A stretch of DNA of 43,029 nt from an uncultured Bacteroidales bacterium. Lineage in GTDB: Bacteria > Bacteroidota > Bacteroidia > Bacteroidales > Paludibacteraceae. The stretch is taken from contig ONUF01000013.1 in NCBI GenBank assembly GCA_900321005.1, forward strand, positions 1 through 43,029. Direction: 5' to 3'. The notes beneath the pieces are model-generated. The model made no database searches. It was not told where the DNA came from and saw only the letters and a list, made by a program, of their open reading frames with translations. Shown here piece by piece: positions 34,074 to 41,577 of the stretch. Positions within the stretch are counted from its first letter, which is position 1, and each line of letters starts with the position of its first letter. Made by a program: the position numbers and the translations under genes.

Positions 34074-35122
34074 CGCAAAGTAATCACATATTAATCCGCA
34101 ATATCTACTACATGTTGGCCTATGCTTTCTCAGATCTGAGAAAGCAAGACTACCAACTGGTCGGAGGAGAGGACTTCGAGAATATCTCCGATCTTATGGC
34201 AGAGATACTCACCAACACTACATCCTTCCTTCTCAAACGCGGATTATATCGTGAGTATATCACATCCAAACAATCGCTTCCAACGCTACGCGGCAAACTG
34301 GATATCGTTCACTCAGCACGTAACCTTGCCATTGGTAAACAACAGCTGGAGTGCGAAGTGGATAATCTATCGGAGAATAACATCTTCAACCAAATCATCA
34401 AAACCGGTCTCACGCTTTTGATGCACGACAAGGATGTAGCAAAACCCCGCAAGGATGCAATCAAGCAGATTATGCCGTTCTTCAACACTATTGACACGCT
34501 CAACCCTTCGGCTATTCCGTGGACTACCCTTCATTACCAACGCAGTAACCAATCATATGAATTGCCGATACAAATCTGTGCGTACGTTATTAATCGGAGC
34601 CTCATTGACCCAAATAAGGAGAAACAAAAACTGATGATGTTCAGTGAGGAGAACTTCAACCGGCTCTATGAGAAGTTCGTGCTAGAGTACTATCGCCGAC
34701 ATCATCCCGAACTGAAGGCAAACGCGGAAACTATCAATTGGAATATTGATGCGGATAGGAGTATCGGATGGGAATATCTGCCAAAGATGATTACGGATAT
34801 CACGCTTCATAAAGACGATAAGACCCTCATCATAGACACCAAGTTCTACTCGCAAATATTACGGGCTAAATATGACAAGAACACTTACAACTCTAACAAT
34901 ATCAACCAGATTTTCGCGTACATGTACAACATGGACGTGCAGCACACAGGTAATGTAAGCGGTATGTTGCTCTATGCCCAGACGGACAATGAGAATATTC
35001 CTGATTCGAAAATGCAGATGCGCGGCAGTTCCTCGGCTATATATGTGCGCACCCTTGACCTCAATCAAGAGTTCAATCTGATAAGAGATCAATTAGAAAA
35101 GATCGTTTTATTGATGGAATAA
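34070..35122 (+). CDS. mcrC: McrC-type nuclease subunit
   Basis: McrC stimulates McrB and supplies the nuclease. 350 residues: an N-terminal McrB-binding part (HILIRNIYYMLAYAFSDL), a central RGKLD...HSARN region, and a C-terminal PD-(D/E)xK core with D243 (KMITDITL) and D256-T-K258 (LIIDTKFY), so the nuclease looks active. It ends before a good terminator, making DUF6922-mcrB-mcrC the transcribed block. Confidence 0.94.
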   Translation: MTQSNHILIRNIYYMLAYAFSDLRKQDYQLVGGEDFENISDLMAEILTNTTSFLLKRGLYREYITSKQSLPTLRGKLDIVHSARNLAIGKQQLECEVDNLSENNIFNQIIKTGLTLLMHDKDVAKPRKDAIKQIMPFFNTIDTLNPSAIPWTTLHYQRSNQSYELPIQICAYVINRSLIDPNKEKQKLMMFSEENFNRLYEKFVLEYYRRHHPELKANAETINWNIDADRSIGWEYLPKMITDITLHKDDKTLIIDTKFYSQILRAKYDKNTYNSNNINQIFAYMYNMDVQHTGNVSGMLLYAQTDNENIPDSKMQMRGSSSAIYVRTLDLNQEFNLIRDQLEKIVLLME

Positions 35123-35141
35123 TTCTCAATCAACACCACAT

Positions 35142-35171
35142 AGGGCGGGGTAGTACCTCGCCCTGTTTATT
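35142..35171 (+). terminator. Intrinsic terminator after mcrC
   Basis: AGGGCGGGG-TAGTA-CCTCGCCCT, nine pairs with one G-U, followed by GTTTATT. Confidence 0.75.
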
Positions 35172-35230
35172 GAATCTCGGTCATTATGTTACAAATATCC
35201 CGCCGGACATAACTCCGACGGGATTGTTTT
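35172..35230. repeat. Direct repeat copy 1, contains a hairpin
   Basis: This stretch begins GAATCTCGG and includes a 26-bp core (35199-35224) that recurs exactly at 35808-35833. The core folds as CCCG-C-CGGA / TCCG-A-CGGG, and here is followed by TTGTTTT, so it may act as a second plus-strand terminator after mcrC. With copy 2 it brackets the 20-residue-repeat gene. Confidence 0.85.
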
Positions 35231-35247
35231 ATGTAAATTTCGCTTGC

Positions 35248-35706
35248 TTATTGAATAATCATCATCAGGATGGGAAGGGGCAGGGCGCCATCGAACGAGT
35301 ACAGGATGTCGCTGCTATACGACGAGCGGCCGCGATAGATGTGCTTGCCGTCGAAGGTGTAGAGAATATCGCTGCTATATGACGATTTGCCGCGGTAGAG
35401 CGATTTTCCGTCCCAAGTATAGAGAATGTCGCTGGAATAGTTGGACTTTCCTCGATAGATATATTTGCCGTCCCAGGTGTACAAGATGTCGCTAGAGTAG
35501 GAGGAACGACCTTTATAGACGTACTTGCCGTCGAAGTTATAGAGAATATCGCTGCTATACGACGAGTTCCCGCTGTATAGCGACTTCCCGTCCCAAGTGT
35601 ACAGTATGTCGCTGGAGTATGACGAGTTGCCTTTATAAAGATGTGCTTGTGCCATAAGCATGTTACTTAAAAGGGTAAATAATATGATGACTGTTGCTCT
35701 CTGCAT
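35248..35706 (-). CDS. Secreted protein of six 20-residue repeats
   Basis: 152 residues: a signal peptide (MQRATVIILFTLLSNMLMAQ), then six tandem 20-residue units with the pattern YxGxSSYSSDILYxxDGK, and a short hydrophobic C-terminus (ALPLPILMMIIQ). In DNA the unit is 60 bp. The Tyr/Ser/Asp-rich units should form short beta-strands, perhaps a propeller-like or solenoid surface protein. No enzyme motif is seen. It has its own consensus promoter, is bracketed by direct repeats, and a decayed copy lies at 36972-37103. Function unknown. Confidence 0.85.
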   Translation of the reverse strand: MQRATVIILFTLLSNMLMAQAHLYKGNSSYSSDILYTWDGKSLYSGNSSYSSDILYNFDGKYVYKGRSSYSSDILYTWDGKYIYRGKSNYSSDILYTWDGKSLYRGKSSYSSDILYTFDGKHIYRGRSSYSSDILYSFDGALPLPILMMIIQ

Positions 35707-35726
35707 TCATCTTTCATTTCTCTGCG

Positions 35727-35757
35727 CAAAGGTACAACAAATTTTCGACATACGCAA
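35727..35757 (-). promoter_or_regulatory. Promoter of the 20-residue-repeat gene
   Basis: Minus strand -33 element TTGCGTATGTC (35757-35747) and -7 element TACCTTTG (35734-35727), 23-nt register. The start codon is about 20 nt further on. Confidence 0.8.
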
Positions 35758-35780
35758 GCATGCAGGTCATTTTTTTTCTC

Positions 35781-35840
35781 GAATCTCGGCCATTCTATTA
35801 CGCAATTCCCGCCGGACATAACTCCGACGGGATCTTATTT
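35781..35840. repeat. Direct repeat copy 2, contains a hairpin
   Basis: Begins GAATCTCGG, about 50 of 56 bases like copy 1, with the shared 26-bp hairpin core at 35808-35833. The two copies are 609 bp apart and in the same orientation around the repeat-protein gene. Confidence 0.85.
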
Positions 35841-35853
35841 AACTCCTTCTTAA

Positions 35854-36156
35854 CTTGCTCCCTTACCCCTTGTTCCCTTTGTTAACTTGTTCCATTGTCA
35901 CCTTGTTCCTTTGTTAACTTGTCCCCTTGTAGCTTGTTCCTTTTTGCGCCCACAAACCACTCAAAAGGAACAAGTCCTACTTTCCGTGTTCCATCCACTC
36001 TTACCTTGTTTCCTCCCATTAACTTGTTCCTTTTTAATCCAAAATTTACCACAAAAAGGAACAAGTCCTTGCGTATATCATTTATTTTCACTACCTTTGC
36101 ACTCGATTTGAGCTTGTTCCTTTTCCTTGTACCCTTATACACAAAAGGAACAAGCT
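35854..36156. repeat. CTTGTTCC array: direct repeats followed by three spaced inverted repeats
   Basis: Direct CTTGTTCC-like octamers start at 35854, 35869, 35886, 35902, 35918 and 35933 (about 16-bp period; the first and fifth have one mismatch). Three inverted repeats with arms CTTGTTCCTTTT and AAAAGGAACAAG and loops of about 18 bp follow. Left arms start at 35933, 36023 and 36113, exactly 90 bp apart. The second and third inverted repeats flank the promoter at 36069-36099. Nine exact octamers are present over both strands. Confidence 0.9.
36069..36099 (+). promoter_or_regulatory. Promoter of the winged-helix-like gene
   Basis: The -33 element TTGCGTATATC (36069-36079) and -7 element TACCTTTG (36092-36099), 23-nt register. 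It sits between the second and third CTTGTTCC inverted repeats. Confidence 0.8.
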
Positions 36157-36168
36157 ATCCATACAACT

Positions 36169-36657
36169 ATGCAGATATACCTGAAATACAACGCCGAGAG
36201 CGAGAAGTATGCGCTCATGATTACCGACGCGCTCCAGAAATCCGGGCACGGAGTATTTAACCATACAACATTCCGTAGCGACTCGCAAGCCATGCAAGCA
36301 TGTCACATATGTCTTGACATGACTACCGGAAAACTATCCGAGATAACGAAGCCTGCTACCGATAAACCCACTGCCCCAAAAGGACTCAAGAAAGATGTAG
36401 ACGATCGAGTAGGGAAGTTAGTGCTCGTAATAGGCAAGAAAGTGTTGCCTCGTCGGGAGTTATTGGCTAATCTAGGTCTGAAGCAGAAAAGCCGTCGCAA
36501 TTTTATTTACAACTATCTGAAGCCTGCCTGGAATCTCGGGCTTATTGATTTTGCATATCCTGCACATCCTAACTTGCCGGAACAAGCCTACCGGCTTACA
36601 GCCAAAGGTCTGGAGCTATACGCCCAACTCACAGGAGAAACTGATATAATCGCGTAA
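36169..36657 (+). CDS. Protein with a C-terminal winged-helix-like domain, unknown
   Basis: Start at ATG 36169 (MQIYLKYNAESEKYALMI), after the third inverted repeat; an earlier in-frame ATG would fall inside the repeat. 162 residues. The C-terminal half (about 75-155: VGKLVLVIGKKVLPRRELLA, RRNFIYNYLKPAWNLGLIDF, YRLTAKGLELYAQL) resembles the winged helix found at the end of many Bacteroidota Fic-type proteins. The N-terminal 60 residues (HGVFNHTTFRSDSQAMQACH) are not recognised and there is no Fic motif. The repeat array around its promoter makes autoregulation an obvious idea, but this is inference. Confidence 0.7.
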   Translation: MQIYLKYNAESEKYALMITDALQKSGHGVFNHTTFRSDSQAMQACHICLDMTTGKLSEITKPATDKPTAPKGLKKDVDDRVGKLVLVIGKKVLPRRELLANLGLKQKSRRNFIYNYLKPAWNLGLIDFAYPAHPNLPEQAYRLTAKGLELYAQLTGETDIIA

Positions 36658-36669
36658 TTAACGCATACT

Positions 36670-36963
36670 ATGCCCTGGTTGGAGAAAACTTTATACATTG
36701 TCCTCATCTACCTGGTGGTGATCAATGTGGTGACATTCTTTATCTACGGTGTCGATAAGTGGAAAGCCAAACGGTCTAAATGGCGTATCGAGGAATCGAC
36801 CTTGCTATGGTGGGCGGTGTTCGGGGGAAGTATCGGTGCCTTGCTCGGTATGAAAACATGGCATCATAAGACACTTCATCGCAAATTCACATGGGGCATT
36901 CCGGCTATACTCCTCGCACAGCTTGCCATAGTGGGTATCATCATTTACTATACACAACTATAA
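36670..36963 (+). CDS. DUF1294 family membrane protein
   Basis: 97 residues with an N-terminal helix (LYIVLIYLVVINVVTFFIYG), a basic loop DKWKAKRSKWRI, a second hydrophobic stretch (LLWWAVFGGSIGALLGM) with the family motif KTWHHKTLHRKF, and a last helix (IPAILLAQLAIVGIIIYY). This is the DUF1294 pattern; function unknown. It starts 12 nt after the winged-helix-like gene and may be read from the same promoter. Confidence 0.9.
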   Translation: MPWLEKTLYIVLIYLVVINVVTFFIYGVDKWKAKRSKWRIEESTLLWWAVFGGSIGALLGMKTWHHKTLHRKFTWGIPAILLAQLAIVGIIIYYTQL

Positions 36964-36971
36964 AAGAAAGC

Positions 36972-37103
36972 TTATTGAATAATCATCATTAAGATGGGAA
37001 GGGGCAGGGCGCCATCGAACGAATACAGGATGTCGCTGGAGTACGATGAGCGGCCGCGGTAGACGTGCTTGCCGTCCCGGTCAATTTTCCTCGAATCTCT
37101 GCC
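36972..37103 (-). pseudogene. Decayed copy of the 20-residue-repeat gene with an internal deletion
   Basis: 36970-37076 matches 35246-35352 (the last repeat unit and C-terminus of the gene at 35248-35706), with nine mismatches in 107 bases and the stop codon kept. Directly next to it, 37079-37103 (GGTCA...CTCGAATCTC) matches the upstream flank at 35765-35791. Everything between (signal peptide, promoter, five repeats) is gone. It is an internally deleted relic in the same orientation as the intact gene. Confidence 0.85.
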
Positions 37104-37160
37104 TTTTTGGACTGCTTCCGGCAAAAAATGCAAAAATATCGCATTTTATTGCCCAAAAAC

Positions 37161-37191
37161 TTGCCGGTATCGGCAAAAATATGTATCTTTG
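37161..37191 (+). promoter_or_regulatory. dtd promoter
   Basis: The -33 element TTGCCGGTATC (37161-37171) and -7 element TATCTTTG (37184-37191), 23-nt register; start codon at 37220. Confidence 0.8.
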
Positions 37192-37219
37192 CATTCACAA
37201 AAGTCATTAATAATAGATT

Positions 37220-37669
37220 ATGCGAGTAGTAGTTCAGCGTTGTAGTCGCGCAGAAGTGCGCATTGATGATTATGCAGTAGGACGGATCGAGAAGGGATTC
37301 GTGCTCCTTGTCGGTATAACGGACACGGATTCCCATGAGCAGGCAGACATCCTGGCGAAGAAAATAGCACAGCTGCGTGTCTTTGAGGACGCCGACGGCA
37401 AGATGAACCTGGCGCTCAATGAGGTAGGGGGCGCTGTGCTGAGTATCTCGCAGTTTACGCTTTATGCCGATTGTCGCAAAGGCAACAGACCATCCTTCAT
37501 CCGTGCCGCACGACCGGAAACAGCTGCCCCGTTATATGATTATTTTAATGACACGATGCGGACTCAGTACAACCTCCGTGTCGAAACCGGCCGTTTTGGC
37601 GCAGATATGAAGGTCGATTTTATCAACGATGGACCGGTAACCATCATTCTTGATACCGACGATTTATAA
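37220..37669 (+). CDS. dtd: D-aminoacyl-tRNA deacylase
   Basis: Removes D-amino acids mistakenly attached to tRNA. 149 residues, normal length. Motifs: N-terminal MRVVVQRCSRAEV, the SQFT active-site motif at 77-80 (LSISQFTLYAD), and the C-terminal NDGPVTIIL, which carries the Gly-Pro pair used for chiral proofreading. It has its own promoter, with a short leader, and converges on the SprT-like gene. Confidence 0.96.
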   Translation: MRVVVQRCSRAEVRIDDYAVGRIEKGFVLLVGITDTDSHEQADILAKKIAQLRVFEDADGKMNLALNEVGGAVLSISQFTLYADCRKGNRPSFIRAARPETAAPLYDYFNDTMRTQYNLRVETGRFGADMKVDFINDGPVTIILDTDDL

Positions 37670-37691
37670 ACCGATAACAGAGTAGGGGATT

Positions 37692-38093
37692 TTACGCCTG
37701 AAGAGCCGCAATCTGTTCCGGGGTAAGGCGATAAGAAATCCGGATATGCCGGTTGCCCTCAGCATTGATACGCGCCATCTCAGCCCGAAAGAGCTTGCCG
37801 TGCGCCGAAGTATCGCGAATCTGCTTCACCGCAATAGAATAATGAATCATCTCGTGCAGAATGGTGTCTTGTACCACATCTTCCGGCACATCGATCCGTA
37901 CGTTGATACGCAGTACAAAATTCTCATTCCTGAACGGCCCGAATAACCACTGCCGCCGACGCACAAACGTCACCTTTCCCAGAAATCCCTTGGCATGGCT
38001 CAGTTTGATCGGCAGAGTAGGTAATTGCCCGCCGAAAAACTGCCGGTTGTAGGCATCAAAATGCGCTTGGATATATTCGATAGTCGGTTTCAC
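37692..38093 (-). CDS. SprT-like zinc metalloprotease domain protein
   Basis: 133 residues from a GTG at 38093 (VKPTIEYIQAHFDAYNRQFF). An in-frame ATG at 38120 lies upstream of the -7 element (38105-38098), so it cannot be in that transcript; GTG is preferred and would be almost leaderless. The zinc site HEMIH is at 80-84, within DTILHEMIHYSIAVK, followed by HGKLFRAEMARIN. This matches the SprT/SprT-like family; bacterial members have no settled substrate, and the eukaryotic relative Spartan cleaves DNA-protein crosslinks. Confidence 0.88.
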   Translation of the reverse strand: MKPTIEYIQAHFDAYNRQFFGGQLPTLPIKLSHAKGFLGKVTFVRRRQWLFGPFRNENFVLRINVRIDVPEDVVQDTILHEMIHYSIAVKQIRDTSAHGKLFRAEMARINAEGNRHIRISYRLTPEQIAALQA

Positions 38094-38097
38094 GCCG

Positions 38098-38145
38098 CAA
38101 AAGTACAAAAAAATTTGCATATATCAAAAAAAAAGTGTATCTTTG
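38098..38145. promoter_or_regulatory. Overlapping divergent promoters sharing one -33 dyad
   Basis: Plus strand: -33 TTGCATATATC (38115-38125), -7 TATCTTTG (38138-38145). Minus strand: -33 TTTGATATATG (38128-38118), -7 TACTTTTG (38105-38098), towards the SprT-like gene. Both -33 elements lie in the dyad TTTGCATATATCAAA (38114-38128), so polymerase can probably serve only one side at a time. Confidence 0.75.
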
Positions 38146-38149
38146 CAGT

Positions 38150-38262
38150 CGAATTAGTTGAATGAAGCCTCCGGGGACAATTCGAGGGGTGACCTTGGCT
38201 GAATATCGGGCTAATAACAAGGTAAGAACCAGCAAAGAACGCGCTAATAACGCGCTTTTTTA
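38150..38262 (+). ncRNA. Candidate small RNA or attenuated leader
   Basis: A strong promoter ends at 38145. The segment after it has pairs CGAATT/AATTCG (38150-38155 with 38179-38184), ACCTTG/CAAGGT (38192-38197 with 38218-38223), a small GGT-AAGA-ACC hairpin (38221-38230) that competes with the last stem, and GCGC-taataac-GCGC followed by six T (38241-38261), a modest terminator. The product would be about 110 nt. A hypothetical gene starts 107 nt later and could be its controlled target. No Rfam family recognised. Confidence 0.4.
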
Positions 38263-38368
38263 TTCTCAAAACCATGGAAAAACCTGGTATAAACATGGGA
38301 AAAAGCCTTAAAAATGGGCCAGAAATACACAGCATGTACCAAATTTACATATAAAGAGAGGAACTTAG

Positions 38369-38863
38369 ATGGCAAAAGTAGAATTAGCAAGTATCGCTGA
38401 AGGAATTCACGGCAAGATGGATAAACATGGTCATGTCGTGATGCGTCAGAAGAAATACCGTGCGCCGAGCGGAAAAGTAATGAAACGCGGGCCTCAGGAG
38501 GCTTTTACGCGTGATCCGAGGGATTTTGACCGAACTCCGGCACAAGGCGCCGAATTAGCTAATATGCGGTCGTTCGGCTACATCAGTTTGATGGTGAGCG
38601 AAATGATCCGTGCCGGAAAACTGACCGAGGAAGAGTTGGCTGCGATGAATGAGGAAGATCGTGCGCGTGCGCTGGGACTTCGTGCGGAATTAGAGGAATT
38701 TCGTGAGCGATTCTATGCACAGTTCAAGAAAGCGGATCCTGAGGCGCCGTTTGAGAAAAAGTTGCAGCCCAACGCGAGCGTGCTCAGACGGAAACAATAT
38801 TCGAAGATAGATACATTTATACAAGCGATATTACGGGAAAGAATTAAACGGGAACAAAACTGA
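38369..38863 (+). CDS. Hypothetical basic/charged protein
   Basis: 164 residues starting MAKVELASIAEGIHGKMDKHGHVVMRQ (only the first part resembles a beta-rich, basic N-terminus), then charged helices with EEELAAMNEEDRARALGLRA and a basic C-terminus. No signal peptide, membrane helix or catalytic motif is visible. AGAGAGGAA 9 nt upstream of the start codon could serve as a ribosome-binding site. The basic N-terminus would allow nucleic-acid binding, but that is only a guess. It lies downstream of the possible small RNA. Confidence 0.75.
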   Translation: MAKVELASIAEGIHGKMDKHGHVVMRQKKYRAPSGKVMKRGPQEAFTRDPRDFDRTPAQGAELANMRSFGYISLMVSEMIRAGKLTEEELAAMNEEDRARALGLRAELEEFRERFYAQFKKADPEAPFEKKLQPNASVLRRKQYSKIDTFIQAILRERIKREQN

Positions 38864-39018
38864 CAAATTGGCAGAAACAAAAGCTTGGTATAATAATTGT
38901 ATATACTATAGTGAAATAAGTATGCATTTGCAACCTAATCGTGATTATGTAAAATAGCATATTGGAGAAAAGAGAGAAGTTAGGAAAAGAAGAAGATAAT
39001 AAATAATAAAAATAAAGA

Positions 39019-39149
39019 GATAGAGAGAGGAAAGCAACCGCCGTGTTGACGCTTCTAGAGAAAGAAGACGAGATGATGAATCTCAAGGCCGATATCCGTC
39101 GTCGTACGCACGAGGCTATGGACAAGCAGCTAATGATAGAGAGAGGAAA
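39019..39149 (+). repeat. lon-derived fragment between 15-bp direct repeats
   Basis: 39034-39130 (97 bp) matches lon codons 202-234 (39808-39904) at a constant offset of 774, with 7 differences, all transitions and all silent. It is bracketed by perfect copies of GATAGAGAGAGGAAA at 39019-39033 and 39135-39149; only TAAT separates the fragment from the right copy. Purine-rich leader-like sequence (GAGAAGTTAG...GAAGAAGATAA) also occurs on both sides. The rest of 38864-39204 is AT-rich, with no gene and no clear consensus promoter. Confidence 0.9.
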
Positions 39150-39204
39150 AACAAAGAGAAGTTAGAAAGAAAGAAGATAAAAAGAAGATTATAAATAGAT
39201 TATT

Positions 39205-41577
39205 ATGAAAGAAAGCGATATATTAGAAGATCAACTGTATCAGGTGTTGCCGGTGAAGAATATTGTACTCTTCCCCGGAGTGTTGTTGCCTGTGGCTGTG
39301 GGCCGGGCAAAGAGCCTGAAGATGGTGAAAGAAGCGCGTCGCAACGAGACGCCGCTCATCGTGCTCACGCAGAAAGACGACTCCGTCAAAGAACCGACGG
39401 CTAATGACCTGTATCCGTTAGGAACGGTTTGTCGTGTGGTTCAGATCGTTCCGGTGCCCGATTTGGGCGAAGACCATGTGATGGCTATTTTAGAGGGCGT
39501 GGCGCGTGTACAAGCCGTGGATTTCCAAGAGAATGAAGACGGAATATGGATGGCCAGACCACTCATTCTGAAGGAGAAAATGCCGCAGAAAAGCGACAAA
39601 CAGTTTGCTGCCACGCACGAGAGTATCCGTGATTTAGTGCTCAAGATCCTTAGCAACCGCGAGGGTCCGAATCCACCGGTAGATATCCAAGTGACGCTGC
39701 GCAGCATAGGCAACGGCCCTACCCTTGTGAACTACGTCTGCGCCGTGTATTTCTTCTCTACCGCCCAGAAAGAGGAGCTGCTGGCGATCGATTCGTTGAC
39801 AGAACGCGCAACCGCTGTGCTGACGCTCCTGGAGAAAGAAGACGAGATGATGAATCTCAAGGCCGACATCCGTCGCCGTACGCACGAGGCCATGGACAAG
39901 CAGCAACGCGACTATTTCCTGCAACAGGAGATAGAGACCATCAAGCGCGATCTTGGTGATACCGGTGCGCAGACCATCGCAGAGTTGCGCGAGCGGGCGC
40001 AAGGCAAGCTTTGGTCCGAGGCCGTTCAAGAGGCTTTTGACAAAGAGCTGCAACGCCTCGAGCACATGCCCAGCCACTCGCCGGACTTCTCTACCCAACT
40101 CAGTTATTTGGAGTTGATGCTCGAACTGCCGTGGGGCATTTATTCGGAGGATAACTACGACATGAAGCACGCGCAAGAAGTGCTCAACCGCGATCACTTC
40201 GGTTTGGATAAAGTGAAGGAACGCGTGGTCGAATACTTGGCGGTACAACGTCAACTCGGTCTTCGCAGCAAGAAAGAGAAGGAACAAAATCCGGTTAAGT
40301 CCCCTATCCTTTGCCTTTTCGGCCCTCCGGGAGTCGGAAAGACGAGTCTCGGAAAGAGTATCGCAGAAGCCCTCGGACGCAAGTACGCGCGTATCTCATT
40401 AGGTGGTCTGCACGACGAGGCGGAGATTCGCGGACACCGCAGGACATACATCGGTGCCCTGCCCGGACGAATCATCGACGGCATCAAGAAATGCGGCACA
40501 TCGAACCCGGTGTTTGTGCTCGATGAAATCGACAAGATCGGTGCGGACTACAAAGGTGATCCGACCTCGGCTTTGCTCGAAGTGCTCGATCCGGAGCAGA
40601 ACAGCACGTTCCATGACAACTATCTCGATGTCGATTATGACTTGAGTCATGTGCTCTTCATTGCAACCGCCAACAGTCTGGACACCGTGCCGCGTCCGCT
40701 GCTCGACCGAATGGAACTGATCGAGATGACCGGATACCTGCAGGAAGAGAAAGAAGAAATCGCCAAACGGCACTTGATTCCGAAGGAACTGAAGAACCAC
40801 GGGCTCAAAGCGAGCCAGTTGAAGTTCACGAAGGAGATTCTCGGACATATCATCGACGATTATACCCGTGAGTCGGGTGTGCGCAGCCTGGAGAGACAGA
40901 TCGCGACGATCTGCCGAAAAGTGGATACCAAACTGGCGCTCGGCGAGGAATACAACGTCTCTGTGACGCTTGAAGATCTGCGCGCGTATCTGGGACAGGC
41001 CCGTTTCTCTCGCGATTCATGGGAGACGAATAAATATGTCGGCGTAGTGACCGGTTTGGCCTGGACGCAAGTGGGCGGCGAGATCTTGTTTATTGAGACC
41101 AGTCTCTCTGCGGCCAAGGCGCCTACCCTTACCCTTACGGGTAACTTAGGCGATGTGATGAAGGAATCGGCGACGCTGGCCTTGGGCTATGTGAAAGCGC
41201 ACGCCAAAGAGTTGGGTATCAAACCCGAAGTATTCGAGAAAACATCCGTGCATATCCATGTACCGGAAGGTGCAATACCCAAGGACGGTCCGAGTGCAGG
41301 TATCACGATGACTACAGCGCTTGTGAGTGCGTTCACGCATCGCCTTGTCAAACCGCGCATCGCCATGACCGGCGAGATGACGCTCCGCGGCAAGGTGTTG
41401 CCTATTGGCGGCGTCAAAGAAAAACTGCTCGCGGCGAAGCGAGCAGGTATCACGGATATCGTCCTCTGCGAGGACAACCGCAAGGATGTCATGGAAATTG
41501 CGCCTATCTACCTCAAAGGCCTGAAACTGCACTATGTGCACGATATCAGCGAGGTACTTAAGATAGCGTTGATGTAA
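39205..41577 (+). CDS. lon: ATP-dependent protease Lon
   Basis: Cytoplasmic quality-control protease, 790 residues. An N-terminal substrate-binding domain (about 10-205, YQVLPVKNIVLFPGVLLPVAVG), coiled-coil linker, AAA+ module with Walker A GPPGVGKT at 373-380 and Walker B FVLDEIDKIG, then the Ser-Lys protease: S697 in KDGPSAG and the catalytic Lys in GGVKEKL (K740 by spacing from E. coli S679/K722). All active-site residues are present. A lon-derived fragment lies just upstream. The last 20 nt overlap the convergent XRE gene. Confidence 0.98.
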   Translation: MKESDILEDQLYQVLPVKNIVLFPGVLLPVAVGRAKSLKMVKEARRNETPLIVLTQKDDSVKEPTANDLYPLGTVCRVVQIVPVPDLGEDHVMAILEGVARVQAVDFQENEDGIWMARPLILKEKMPQKSDKQFAATHESIRDLVLKILSNREGPNPPVDIQVTLRSIGNGPTLVNYVCAVYFFSTAQKEELLAIDSLTERATAVLTLLEKEDEMMNLKADIRRRTHEAMDKQQRDYFLQQEIETIKRDLGDTGAQTIAELRERAQGKLWSEAVQEAFDKELQRLEHMPSHSPDFSTQLSYLELMLELPWGIYSEDNYDMKHAQEVLNRDHFGLDKVKERVVEYLAVQRQLGLRSKKEKEQNPVKSPILCLFGPPGVGKTSLGKSIAEALGRKYARISLGGLHDEAEIRGHRRTYIGALPGRIIDGIKKCGTSNPVFVLDEIDKIGADYKGDPTSALLEVLDPEQNSTFHDNYLDVDYDLSHVLFIATANSLDTVPRPLLDRMELIEMTGYLQEEKEEIAKRHLIPKELKNHGLKASQLKFTKEILGHIIDDYTRESGVRSLERQIATICRKVDTKLALGEEYNVSVTLEDLRAYLGQARFSRDSWETNKYVGVVTGLAWTQVGGEILFIETSLSAAKAPTLTLTGNLGDVMKESATLALGYVKAHAKELGIKPEVFEKTSVHIHVPEGAIPKDGPSAGITMTTALVSAFTHRLVKPRIAMTGEMTLRGKVLPIGGVKEKLLAAKRAGITDIVLCEDNRKDVMEIAPIYLKGLKLHYVHDISEVLKIALM

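Noticed and set aside
35170-35382. Plus-strand frame of 70 codons
   Set aside because: It starts in the terminator/direct-repeat region and is antisense to the 20-residue-repeat gene, whose signal peptide and repeats are clear.
35854-36156. CRISPR array
   Set aside because: Repeats are short octamers and inverted pairs with unequal spacing classes, there are no uniform 30-40-bp spacers, and no cas genes are present.
36989-37336. Minus-strand frame of 115 codons
   Set aside because: It reads the relic repeat in the wrong frame and runs antisense into dtd and its promoter.
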